Assembly (NCBI GenBank): GCA_003993805.1
Contig: RSEF01000005.1
Location: 37,449,517-37,513,516, forward strand
DNA length: 64,000 bases
Direction of reading: 5' to 3'
From: Himantopus leucocephalus
Taxonomy: Eukaryota > Chordata > Aves > Charadriiformes > Recurvirostridae
In this document: piece after piece, positions 1 through 11,443 of the stretch
Layout: every line of letters starts with the position of its first letter
Numbering within the stretch: position 1 is the first letter of the stretch
The notes under the pieces: generated by a model
The model's input: only the letters and a program-made list of their open reading frames with translations
Database searches by the model: none
Told to the model about the DNA's origin: nothing
Position numbers and translations under genes: made by a program

Positions 1-2387
1 TCTTGGTTTTGTGATTGTCTTTGGTTTTGGGGGTGTTTTTTTTTGTTTCNTTTTTTTTTTTTTTTTTTTTGTGGTTTTTTTTTTTTTTTTTTTTTTTTAC
101 ATGCAAGTTGTGGTCCAGGGCTGATACTTTCAAATTAGTCAGAGAAAGCTTTTAATAGTAGAAGTACAAATTATTGTAATGATAGAGAAAGCAAATTTAA
201 CTTGGTAGCTAAAATGTTTGCAAGCATTCAAAATACCTAAGCAATGTTGAGTGCTTAGTGCTTTTGATAAGTAGTGACTTCTATTTCTGTTGACTTGCAT
301 TATGTTGAACTGAGAGTAGTTCCAGTTCGCGTGATGAATCATTCCAGTTTGTAATATACTCCTTTGGGTTTTTTTAACTGTTGATTTTATTTTTTTTCAA
401 GAGAGGTGAGGTTTTATTAGTTTTGGACATTATTCACCATATTTTCCTGTGTTGTTTTAGATGAGCAGCTAGCAGTCTTTAATTACAAAAACTAAAAAAT
501 TATTCAAATGATATTTTTCTTGTTGAGTTATTTAGTCCATGTGAAGGATGTTAGTGCACCACTTTTTACAGATTACTTGCTGTTTTTTTGAGAATTTTTA
601 CCCCATAAATATGAAAGGCATAAATAAAATGTTTGTATTCCTTTCTGAATATTTCTTAAAGCTGTTACTGATACTTTTTCTAAATTGTTTGGCTGTATGT
701 AAAGGGAATATAGGATACACTTGTAACTATTCTTGCTATAATCATAGTGATTCTGAAATACAGAAATCTTATGAACAAAATGAATTTGGAAAAACTCAGC
801 CTTTGAAGTCTGAGGTCTTTATTGGCTCTGTCAAGGATTACAACTTGATCTTTTTATTTGTTTGTTTATTTTTAATCAGCTTTGTAGTGATCTGTTGCTT
901 TTTAAAGACCAAATAGGATGTGACATTCTTGATACTCCTTTGATCTTTGCTAGTTTGAGGAGTTTGAGATGTGTTTCTGTGTGGGTTTCTTGTATGGTAT
1001 TGCAGAAAGCTCGTATGTGCAGTCATTTGTGGTTTTTGCACTTCAGTTTTCAGTTACGCAAGGCAGGTTTCATCTAGAGACAAAATTTGCCTATGCAGAT
1101 TTTTACATTTAGAATTTTTTAAAAAATTATGTTGGGGGATGTTGAGTTGTTCNTTTTTCCCCCCCCCCCCCCCCCCCATTTATGGCAATTACTTTAAAGT
1201 TAAAGACAACAAAAGCTTCTTAAAGTGGTATTTACTTTCCTCTTGGAGGTTCTGGAAAATGTTTTAAAGGCAGGCCTAGAATAAGAAACCATTTAAAGAT
1301 CATGCATTTCAAGAAAGAGACATGACTGCTGAAGGATGCTCATTCTGTCCTGATGCTTTCAGACCCCAGTTTCCCAACTTACAAGATGAAATCATATAAA
1401 GGTATGGGCACTAGGACAGATATAGGGAGGCAGGTGATGGGTGTACAGTGATCGTACGAGTCATGTAAAAAATTGAAGGGAAAAAGGCAAGAGCTGGATG
1501 GGTAAACAGTAGAATAGGAAAAACAACAGTTCCTTTTTACAACCCTGAAATTAACAGCTGTAGCTTGACTGACCTGCTAAGGTGTGTACCAAACTTTTTA
1601 AAATATCTGTTGTGAACACATGTTATTAAAGGCAGAAGTAAATACCCAGAATTGTGCTACTTGTTGCTATTTGGAACCATAAATTAAAATGTTTTACTGT
1701 GGAAAGTATAGCAATGACAAATCTGTGGCAAGCAGGCAAAGTTACTTGCAAGGTCCTCTAACATTGCTTACTACCAAAGGAAATTAAACAATTTAAAACT
1801 GAGACCAGTTAAGTAAGTGTGCTTTGGTCTTAATTATTTGCCCATTGTTGCTGTCCATAACACTGTGTTTATGTTCTCATATCTTGTTTCTATATACTGG
1901 TAGTAAGAACTGGAAGAACCATCCTTGAGCTCTGTTTTCAGTTATCACAGGAATAATTCCTCTGAAAACTTTTATCCCTTCATTCTCACTGTTCTGTAAA
2001 ACTCCTCCAGAACTTCTGTTTCCCAGTTTTCACCTTTCCTCGTGGTAACTTTTCTCCTGAAATTTTTTTTCCTTTTGTGATATCCTTCACTTGTGAACAG
2101 GTGAAGAGAATATGGCTGCTTCTTGACCTGAGTTTTAAAAGATTAAAAAAGGTTTTGTAATTCCCTCTGAACTTATGTTTTCGAATGAGGATAACTGAAA
2201 CTGTGTATAGTATTGCAAATAATGTCATAGCAGTGCACTATATAATCTCAATGTTTGTTATCTGTACTAGAAATTACCACCTGACACAATTGTGTGATTG
2301 CACCCAACTTTTTCTTAGCTACAGTTATGGTCACTTTAGGAGCCTTTGGCCTATTCTTGTCCTTGGTAATTTCCAGCTAATGACTTT

Positions 2388-2421
2388 ATGTACCATAATG
2401 TGCATGCGCATTATGGTACAT
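2388..2421. repeat. Perfect 13-bp inverted repeat (hairpin)
   Basis: The arms at 2388-2400 (atgtaccataatg) and 2409-2421 are exact reverse complements separated by 8 bases (tgcatgcg). A TACATA/GTACAT-rich simple stretch follows to about 2475, so the hairpin may have arisen within an unstable microsatellite. Confidence 0.85.
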
Positions 2422-2474
2422 ACATACACATATAGTACATACGCACAGTACATGTACATTATAGTACATGCTAC

Positions 2475-2640
2475 ATGCACATTCCAGGGTGTGATTTTTC
2501 CATTAGTCAATAACCCTGTCCTTTTTGTTGTTGAATATCATCCTGTTTGTTACTCCAGTTGTCACAGTAGTTTCCTATATGCCACCATTAAATGCCTTAC
2601 TAAAGTCCAGATTGGTAAAACCAGCTGATCATTGTAGTTT
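2475..2640 (-). repeat. Possible ancient CR1-like LINE fragment
   Basis: The segment around 2583-2613 (ccattaaatgccttactaaa, then gtccag) resembles the antisense of a motif I associate with old CR1-type LINE reverse-transcriptase sequence in birds and turtles. The surrounding 150 bases are consistent but badly decayed. This is a pattern match from memory with no end or target-site evidence. Confidence 0.3.
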
Positions 2641-4990
2641 CTTTGCCTCTAGAAAAGAATACATTTTCAATGGAGAAGGTTGAATCAGTCCAGCATAGTC
2701 TAACTTGTGTTACACCCACCTTTTTCATATTTTATGTTATTACCATGTTTCTAAGTGTTCTGAAAAATATCCTATGGCCTTGCATGTGATGTTAACTAGT
2801 GGACTGTTAAACTTTTTCTGGGAGGGAAGTATATGAAGAAGAGTGGAGAGAAGGAGGAAAAAAAAAAAAAAGCAGACTGGCCTCAGAGTCGTAGGACTCG
2901 TTCGCCAGGTTGGTGTGGAGTTGTGTGTGCACACTATGCTTGGAAGCTTTCAAGTGCTTGTTGGGTGCCGGTATTTGTTAAGCTATGATTGATGTGCTTC
3001 CCCCCCTGAATTTTTTTCTGTAAAAGTTTCTCCTGTGAAAAAGCACCTAGTCCTTTATGCTGTTATTATGCAAAATACCTCTCAGGTTAAATGCATTTTC
3101 CAGAGTGAATTGTCCCCTATGTCAAGATGCTTTCTATGTTTGATTATTTGTTTCCTTACCAGTGTTCACAAACTTGGAGGAACTAGGTACAGAGTACAAT
3201 GTTCATATGCAGCTTTGGCTTAGCTGTTTCCGCTTTGCCAGGTTAGACCTTTCCAGCTGAGATGTGTGCTCATTCATCTCCACGTCTTTCTCAAAAATTG
3301 CAAGTAGGGACTACAAGTAGATGCTTGTCTCAATTAGAATCTTTAACACTGTAATAGTAAGGTCTAGTATAGAACATTATCTTCTGTTGGTACACACGAG
3401 TCTCTTTAAAAGCAACAGCCTTGCAGGCCATATAATAAATTAATTTTGTCTTTAGTTTAACTTAATTAGCTTGGAGATATGGAGTAACAGAGAGAAAATG
3501 CGGAAAATTTCAGGACATGAAAGGGCAGTGAATGTTCCTAGAGAATAAGGATCTTGCTGGAGGAAGCCCTCTTACATCTCATACAGGAGGAACCTCTTCA
3601 TGTGTGTAATAACCCTAAAACTGCAACTGTTACGCAGTTTATGCATTGATAAAAGGTCCAAACCACAGTGCTCTTTGGCTTTTCATTGTTCTCACTATCT
3701 TCTTCTCATATGTAAACAAGCTTGATAGAAATATTTTTAAAATTATTTATCAATTATTATTGATTTACCTAATATTATTATTACTACATTAAATAATTGC
3801 AAGTTATTTTTGACCCTTGTCTTAATTGAGTATTTCTCTGTACAGCAGGAAGCCTGCCTGATCTGGAAACCTGTAGCTATTCCATATAGTTACAATTAAT
3901 GACCTTATTATTTATCTTTACTATGGAATTGATGAGTATCAAAAATTTACCCATCTAATTTAGAGCTCTTATCTTTGTGAACGCTTTGAGATATGTTGAA
4001 TGTATAATTTAGGCTGTATTTTTTTTCCCTCTTAAAGTGTAGGGTTTTTAGTTTTTATCCTCCCCAGCATATCAAGAACAGCAAATATCCTGAATAAATT
4101 TCTGCAAAGGGAAAGGCAGAGCCTCATCTTGAAATAAATTCTACAGGCTTCTTGCCTTGTTACGGAAAAATTATTTTGTTAATACATTTGTAAAAGGAGG
4201 AGTAAGATTAGTATGAGTATCTTTCCTTTTTCTGTACAGAAGAACTTATTTGAAGTACTTCTGAAAACAAATCTGAACTACAGAAAGCTTGTAAACAATG
4301 TAGTCAATTAACTGACCAATGGTAATTCTTTGACATGCTATTGCTTAAAGCTATTAAATCTGAAAAAGTTTCAAAAGTTCACTATTTTTGTTGTTTGACC
4401 AACAGTCAGTAGTTTTATTATTCAAGGTGTGATTTCTTTTATTTTTTTCTTTTCTGGTGACTGGTGTTTCTAGCTGTGTTGTTAAATTAAATCTTAAAAC
4501 TAGTGCTTTAAAACATTATGCCTTGTAACCTTGTTTGCAAACAACATTTGTTGCTTCCAAAGAAGATTGTGAATTACATTCTTTCTGTTTTCCTTTATAC
4601 CAAGATGATTGTAAGTTGCCTTTTACTTTAAATTAGACTGAAAACTTGTCTCAGTGTTTCAGCAAGAAAAATCCACTACCATCTAGATGAATTCTCGCAT
4701 ACCTTACTCTGACTTGTTTTAGAACACAATATAAGTAGTACAGGTTTGACATCTATTTCTCTATGCTTAATCTTGTTTGTTCACATTGTAACTTCAAAAC
4801 TATGTGAAATTTTATACTGAAATAGTGTTAGGAACTGTATAGCCCATGTGTGTTGATCTCAGTTTTAATGACACTGTGGTAAATGTGAGAAATGGGAGAT
4901 CAACTTAGATTTTTATTCAGCTGTTCTTGTGTAAATTCAATGGTTGATTTAGCAAAGTACTGTCTACTTCAGACTGGAATGTGCAGTGAT

Positions 4991-5015
4991 TTTATTTATT
5001 TATTTATTTTATTTT
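4991..5015. repeat. (TTTA)n microsatellite
   Basis: Four to five uninterrupted TTTA units are followed by a T-rich tract. This is an ordinary intronic microsatellite. Confidence 0.8.
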
Positions 5016-6559
5016 TTTCTCCTGAGCAGTATAGGAAATATCAAAATCTGTGCTTTCAGGTTTCATCTGTTCAAATTTAGCACTCTCAAAATGCAGATTT
5101 GGAGCCATATGTCTTCTTGAGCCTCTGTAGTTTAAAACTTAGTGTAACAAGTTGGAACTCTAAAAATGGCAGAAGGCATTAGGGGAAGAAAGAGAGAGCA
5201 TGTTAGGGACCATCATCTGCATTATTCATATTTCGTATAGTTTCTGAAGAGCTAGCCATGAATTAGAGATTACAAATACTTTATTAAACCTATAAAATGA
5301 ATGCTGTTCACGGTGCGTGGTTTTATGAAATATTTTAATAGTCCTGAATATATTGACTTTGCCCTCCATGACCCTACAGCTGACTGCAAAAGAAGCAGAT
5401 AGAAAATTTCTTTTGTATTAAAAGTAGTAGTGGAGTGTGTGGGAGGTAGAGAAGTGGCTGAATTTCCCCTTTGATACGTATATTATGGTGGTAGTTCTGG
5501 TGGGATGGAGGTGAGAGGAAAAAAAGGGGAGCCCCTCTTGAACAGGGAAGACTTGCTAGAGTAAGCAACCCATCCGTAAAAGGGGCTTGATATATAGGTT
5601 TAGGCAGTTTTTTAGTTTTCTAAGTTAATTTTAAAAGGTTGTATTTAAGTGCATTGTACTGTCAGGACTCACAGCTGGCTGAAGTCTCAGCCTAGTTTCT
5701 CCCTAGGAGGTGAGTGCTGCTTAGCTGATTCCCTGGTACCTATAGAGGGTTAATCTTGAGTATACTGTAAATCTACATTTTCATGGTTTTATGCTTTTTA
5801 TAATAATATTTCTAGTTTTGAAATCAAGAATTGGATACTGTGCCATGCTAGAATACATCTTTTTATGTTTACCTTGCCTTTTATTAAGAGGACTTCAGCT
5901 ACTCTTTTGCAACACACGTTTCAGTGATTAAACTACTGTAATTAAAGCAATATGGCAGGTAAACGCTTTTGGTATTAGTAACACAAGGCAACTTTGGGAT
6001 TCTTAGAGTTAAAATGCTTTCCTGCATCTGGAGGATGCATCTGGATCAGCTGGAGGTTTGGCATTAGCTTCTGTTAGGGTATGAAGAGAAGCTGTCTTTG
6101 GAAGAAGCAAGTGGTGAAACCCATGCTGGAAAGCTCAACATTAGTGAAGCAATCAATTATTAAAAAAAACCGGATTTATATGAAAACTAAGGATTTCAGC
6201 TTTATGGTGTTAGGCTTGTGTTTTAGTTACTGACATGAAACAGTGGTATGTGAAACAATGAACTTTTTGCTAGGATTAACTAACAAAACGGTGCTGATTC
6301 TTGTCTTGTTTAACTCAGTGCCTATTAGTATTTTTTTATTATGATGTAGAAGAAGCGTACAAAATTGGCTTTGACTGTCCCTAGATTAGTGCTCGCTGTA
6401 TGCAGTATTAGGTGACTGCTGTGTTGTGGAGAGTGGGTGTGTTGGGCAGAACTATTGAACTAAAAATATCTGTGGCAAAATCATAATCTCTCTGCCAAAA
6501 TCTAGGAATTTAGAAATGATTAACCTTTTTCAGGTGCTGTATAACTAAATGAATAATTT

Positions 6560-7708
6560 AATGTTGTGGTGGGTTGACCCTGGCTGGATGCAACGTGCAC
6601 ACCAAAGCCGCTCTATCATTCCCCCTCCTTGGCTGGACAGGGGAGAGAAGATACAATGAAGGGCTCATGGGTTCAGATAAGGACAGGGAGATCATTCACC
6701 AGTTACCATCACGGGCAAACCAGACTCGACTCGAAGAAAATTAATTTAATTTATTGCCAATTAGAAGTTAGAGTAGGGCAATGAGAAATAAAACCAAATC
6801 TTAAACCACCTTCCTCCCACCCCTCCCTTCTTTCTGGGTGCAATTTCACTCCTGAATTCTTTACCTCGTCCCCACTAGGAGCACAGGGAGACGGGGAATG
6901 GCGGTTGTGGTCAGTTGATCACACGTTGTTTCTGCAGCTTCTTCCTCCTCTGGGGGAGGACTCCTCACAGTCTTCCCCTGCTCCACCGTGGGGTCCCTCC
7001 CACAGGAGACAGTCCTCCACAAATTTCTCCAATGTGAGTCCTTCCCATGGGCTACAGTTCTTCACGAACTGCTCCAGTGTGGATCCCTTCCACGGGGTGC
7101 AGTTCTTCAGGAACAGACTGCTCCAGCGTGGGTCCCCCATGGGGTCACAGGTCCTGCCAGCAAACCTGTTCCAGTGTGGGCTTCTCTCTCTATGCAGCCA
7201 CAGGTTCAGCCAGGAGTCTGCTCCAACACGGGCTTCCCTTGGGGTCACAGCCTTCTTCAGGTATCCACCTCCTCCAGCATGGGTCCTCCACGGGCTGCAG
7301 GTGGATATCTGCTCCACTGTTATCCTCCCTGGGCTGCAGGGGGACAGCCCACCTCACCATGGTCTTCACCACAGACTGCAGGGGAACCTCTGCTCTGGTG
7401 CCTGGAGCACCTCCTCTCCTTCCTTCTTCGTTGCCCTTGGTATCTGCAGAGTTGTTTCTTTCACATATTCTCACTCCTCTCTTCTGACTGCTGCTGTGCA
7501 GTTCCCCCCCTCCTCCTTAAATATGTTATCCGAGAGGTGCCACCACCGTTGCTGATGGGCTCGGCCTTGGACAGTGACGGGTCTGTCTTGGAGCTGGCTG
7601 GCATTGGCGCTATCAGACATGGGGGAAATGTCTAGCAGCGTCTCATAGAAGCCACCCCTGTAGCCCCCCCACTACCAAAACCTTGCTATGCAAACGCAAT
7701 ACAAATGT
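6560..7708 (-). mobile_element. Solo LTR of an avian endogenous retrovirus with 5-bp target duplication
   Basis: A GC-rich block of 1139 bp (6565-7703) sits in AT-rich intron. On the + strand it starts tgtggtgggttgaccc and ends caatacaa, giving the TG...CA ends of an LTR. It is flanked by identical AATGT copies (6560-6564 and 7704-7708), a clean 5-bp target-site duplication. No internal gag, pol or env lies beside it, so it is a solo LTR left by recombination between two LTRs. I judge the transcriptional orientation to be minus, because the minus strand carries a TATA-like tatttaa near 7519-7525 and an AATAAA at 6755-6750 toward the far end. I recognise the sequence as a type common in bird genomes but cannot name the subfamily. 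A 5-bp duplication fits ERVL-like elements best. Confidence 0.88.
6981..7396. repeat. Minisatellite inside the LTR, about nine units of 36-52 bp
   Basis: Within the LTR, units starting ctcca(g/c)(c/t)gtgggtcc, followed by a variant of cacggggtcacag, recur about nine times, mostly 45-49 bp apart. One pair of units is 45 bp and so preserves frame. On the minus strand part of the array is open and gives a repeated peptide of about 15 residues with the core PWEG-TLE-FV-C. Frames shift between units elsewhere, so no intact protein is claimed. Confidence 0.75.
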
Positions 7709-10277
7709 AAACAATGTTTTTGTTTAAATATTGTTTCATTAGAGAACTCTTAATTTTACACAGAAAAATTTATGATAGTCATTATCTTGACTAGCAGATT
7801 TAAAAGTCCATGCTGACTGATGGATCAGAAAAGCTGCTATTTTCTCAGAGTGGGCAACAGGGATTAAAAAAAAGCTTTCACTAAAGCTTATTTTTGTTAG
7901 AAATACGACCTGAATTTTTTTCTGAAGTCAGTTGATCTTTTGACAAAGATCAGGTCTTTTGCACAGTAACATGCCTTTTCATTCAGAACAAGTTCTCTGC
8001 TTAAGAGGTCTAGACATGCAACTTAAGAAAAGTATGGAAGTCTCAAATTGGGAAATAATGTGGTGGTTATTTAATACCATAAAACTTTGTTGTTAATTTG
8101 CAGAAGTATTTTTTTGTAAGCATCATATAGGTAGTGTTATTTGCAGGAAGATTGGATTTGTGCTATTGCTGGAGAGTTTACCCACTCACATACCCCGAAA
8201 GAAAGGGAAATCATGAGAGAGATATTTTAATAAATATTGGACAGGAGAGAGACAACATACATAATGGGAAATAGCTGACAAAATTATTATTGTAACTTTA
8301 TCTACCTTGTGAAATCCTAATTTCATGTTTATGGAATAGTCCTGCAATGATCATCTCTTCTACTCTTAGATCAGTTTGAAAAGGATTTCAGGGTTTTTTT
8401 TCCTTTTTTTCTTTATTCTGTTATTCTTTTTTGTCTTTAAATTCTTTAGACAAATTCTCACTTTCCAAATTGGAGATTAAACTGATTGTTTCAGGTAGAC
8501 AATTTGTCTAACAAACCTTTCTGCTTTTTCTGAGTGTATAATGTCATACTTGGTATCTCAGTCCCTTACAGTCATTCTTCTAAATGCAGGACAGTTGTTA
8601 GAAAAAAACCCCATTCTTTACTCTGGGTTTGCAGACATATTTATATTTCATAGTGTGTCCAGGTATTCTACACAGATAATAATATTCATTAGTATTATAA
8701 TTGTCATAAAAATTCTGTAAAATCCTTGTTTATTATTTCATTAACCAGATTGCTTTCCACTCACAGTAGCAAAAATTGTTTATATTTAATTATGTTATGC
8801 TAATATCATGTCTTAATCAAAGAGACATACGCAGTCTTTTTCTATCTGCTGGTTCTGAAATACACAGTCTGAGTGTTGCTCCACTTATTCTAAGATGGTG
8901 GGGATGTGCACTGAACACCTTGGAAAAAGAAATATTTCAATTTGGTTTTGCTTTTTTCATTGCTTTTATTTATGTGTCTCTAAAATGATCTTTCATTCAA
9001 CGTTTGACAGAGATGTTTTCACTGTGTTTTACATGATATTAACTTCAGCTTGGCCCTTCCAGCTGCTGCTCATCTGCACTGGATATTGCCTAAATAAATA
9101 CGATTTTGCTACTAAAGAGAAAATGGCCAATGAACTAGGTTGACTTCAAAGCAGGGGACTGTCGCACTGAGAAGGAAGAAAGAAAAAACCCTTTCTAACC
9201 TGAAGGCACATACTGGTGGAACCATCAATATCTTATCCAAGATGAATAAAAGTTATGCAAAAGAGTTGACAGTTGATAAGAATGCTTTCAGATATTGCTT
9301 GCTTTAGTCATGAGAGTTTATCCTAAAGTTTTATACTAAGCTTTTTTTCTAAACTTTTTATTAAATTTTCAGCTAATGTAAAACTTGAGGAGAAATGAAT
9401 TGCTGGAGAGCAATTTCTTTCTAATGTTTTGAAGAACTGTCTAGTAAATGTTCCTTCCTTCTAAATTATAAATGCCAGCCCTTTTATAGAAATCCCAAAT
9501 TTGAAGGGTAAGCTTAATTTTTTTTAGCCTTCTCTTACTGTGGTCAGTCACTGGTACTCTGCTGATGATTTCAAGAAGGAGAAGCTGTCATATAAAGAGA
9601 CGTTACATATAACCTAATTAAACGAGTTAGATATTTATTGAAAGGCTTTGATTAATAGATTTTTTTTTTATCAAGTGTTGGAAAAGTTCTACAGGTGCTG
9701 TAGGGTGACAGCTGAAGAAATGTTCTTTAGGCTGTAGTTTCCACTTTCCCCCATAGAGTTTGACTTCAGCTCATTAATTCTCAGTGGTGTCAGTCATGAA
9801 TATGTACCTTGCTGACTTGAAGTTCTAGGTAGTCTGTAAGGACTGATTAAGTAACTTTGATGGTACAAAAGTCTAGAAGTTAACCCCCCCTTTTTTTTTT
9901 TCCACACAAATTGAAATGTCAAGACTTTTCTAGATGTAAAATATTGAAATGAGACATGTTTTGTCTTATTAGTTAATTGAGGTGTGGTCTTATTATAAAT
10001 TATAAAATTCTAGAAACCTTATTATTAAATTTAAATCTGGCTCTTGTGCTTTTTTTTCTTTTGTACTATTAGATGTTGACTGAAGAGCTCTTATGTGAAA
10101 GTATAACTGCTTTTAACTAACTTCTTACTGTACATAAACTTAAAGATAAAATGCTAGATTTTAATAGTGATGTTCATTCAGTTGCCACTGTATAGCCAAT
10201 TGATTGACCGCTTTATATGGCCATCTCTGGATATTTTCATCAACATTCAGACATTAAACGTGGAATCTGATAAACCC
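7709..10277 (+). other. Intron sequence between the LTR and the minus-strand CR1
   Basis: Unique-looking AT-rich intron with short homopolymer tracts. No exon, RNA gene or further mobile element is recognised. Confidence 0.7.
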
Positions 10278-10625
10278 ATGGAATTATAGAATACCAGGTT
10301 GGAAGGGACCTCAAGGATCATCTGGTTCAACCTTTCTTGGGAAAAGTATGGTCTAGACAAGATGGCCCAGCACCCTGTGCAGCTGAATCTTAAAAGTGCC
10401 CAATGTTGGGGAATCCACCACTTCCCTGGGGAGATTATTCCAGTGGCTGATTGTTTTCATTGTGAAAAATTTTCCTCTTGTGTCCAATTGGAACTTCCCC
10501 AGGAGTAACTTGTACGCATTACCCCTTGTCTTTTCCATGTGACTCCTTGTAAAAAGGGAATCTCCATCTTCGCAGTATAATCCTTGTAATCATCCAAAGG
10601 TGATTTATCAGTTGAACTGATAAAA
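10278..10625 (-). mobile_element. CR1 LINE 3' fragment
   Basis: The block starting gaattatagaataccagg and continuing ttggaagggacctcaaggat is the reverse complement of the typical avian CR1 3' end, where the element finishes with a short ATTCTATGATTCT-type repeat. The element therefore lies on the minus strand with its 3' end at about 10280 and is 5'-truncated, as is normal for CR1. The rest matches the CR1 3' UTR pattern (catctggttcaacctttct, aatccaccacttccctgggg). The right end is approximate. It contains no intact open reading frame. Confidence 0.85.
10604..10624. repeat. Perfect 21-nt palindrome
   Basis: The arm tttatcagtt at 10604-10613 and its exact reverse complement at 10615-10624 flank a single g. 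It sits at or near the 5' truncation point of the CR1 fragment. Confidence 0.8.
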
Positions 10626-11295
10626 GTCCCTCTCGGGGGAGGGGGGACGACACCAAGCAAGAAAACTCCATATGAAACTTATTAGATTTGATTGGGTGCA
10701 AACCTCCTTTTGGCTAAAATCCTGTGTCTGTAACAAAGCAATCATGCTTCATAGGAGTGCCTGCAACACTAACTCTGACATTGATTGCTATACGTTCTGC
10801 ATCATCATGTTTCTAGCATAGTTGCAATAGGAATACTATTTAGTAACTTTAATGAGACACGTACAGAAGACAGTCAATTTTTTTTGTGACATGATACTTC
10901 ACAATCATCCTAAAAATTTCAGTAGAGGTGTGGTTCAAATATGATTCATGTAGATTCTTTTGTGAGTGGTGCTGAAAGTTAGTATGTAAAGACTTGTCAT
11001 AGCTCTCTAAACAAGTAGTGTGTTTATTTTTGTTCCTATAGTATTTCAATTACTGATGCATTGGGTCACCGTGTTCCTAATATGATACAAAAATGATGAA
11101 ATCTAATAGAAGTTATTTGAGTGCTTTGTATCTAAGGTATGCTATTTTAAAAGTACATTTATTTTTATTCAGTTTGCCATAGAGGAATTTTGATGTCTGA
11201 TAGATATGTGATCTGTGTTTTTTACTGAATGGTTGCAATATGAGTTAGTTAAAATATTACTTGAATATTACTTAAATAACTCTGTTTTGTTGTAG
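10626..11295 (+). other. Intron sequence leading to the first visible ARHGAP5 exon
   Basis: AT-rich intron that includes the acceptor of the exon at 11296. A small G-rich stretch lies at about 10634-10647. Nothing else is recognised. Confidence 0.7.
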
Positions 11296-11443
11296 CCGAA
11301 AAAGAAAACTAAGACATTCAATCCTCCAATCCGTAGAAACTGGGAAAGTAATTACTTTGGGATGCCCCTACAGGATCTGGTTACACCTGAGAAACCGATA
11401 CCTCTGTTTGTTGAAAAATGTGTGCAATTCATTGAAGATACAG
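11296..11443 (+). CDS. ARHGAP5: ARHGAP5 coding exon: linker and start of RhoGAP domain
   Basis: This exon encodes 49 residues plus the first base of the next codon. It starts with a basic stretch (PKKKTKTF), runs through the conserved [17 protein letters not shown] segment that opens the RhoGAP fold, and ends in [13 protein letters not shown], the first helix. The acceptor is ttgtag at 11290-11295 and the donor is gtaaga from 11444, so the exon is 148 nt. It is in codon phase 0 at its 5' side and phase 1 at its 3' side. No other frame gives a sensible protein. The preceding exon, which should hold the GTPase-like and FF domains, is not in the window. Identification rests on family recognition and is firm. 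Confidence 0.94.

Larger units (their letters stand above)
1..6559 (+). other. Intron sequence upstream of the first visible ARHGAP5 exon (part 1)
   Basis: This is AT-rich non-coding DNA. It opens with a poly(T) tract interrupted by an N at position 50, and has a poly(C) run next to an N at 1153. Open frames here, such as one of 122 codons at 548-916, are rich in Phe, Leu, Cys and Asn as expected of translated AT-rich DNA, and show no domain. A possible ancient CR1-like fragment lies near 2.5-2.63 kb. There is a (TTTA)n microsatellite at 4991-5015. I see nothing else. Confidence 0.75.

Noticed and set aside
548..916. 122-codon plus-strand frame with hydrophobic C-terminal segment
   Set aside because: Rich in Phe, Leu, Ile and Asn as translated AT-rich intron DNA. 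There is no domain or splice context, and it lies within an ARHGAP5 intron.
6919..7555. Several long frames on both strands (up to 216 codons)
   Set aside because: They lie inside the GC-rich LTR and its minisatellite. The absence of stops follows from composition, and no retroviral protein is present.
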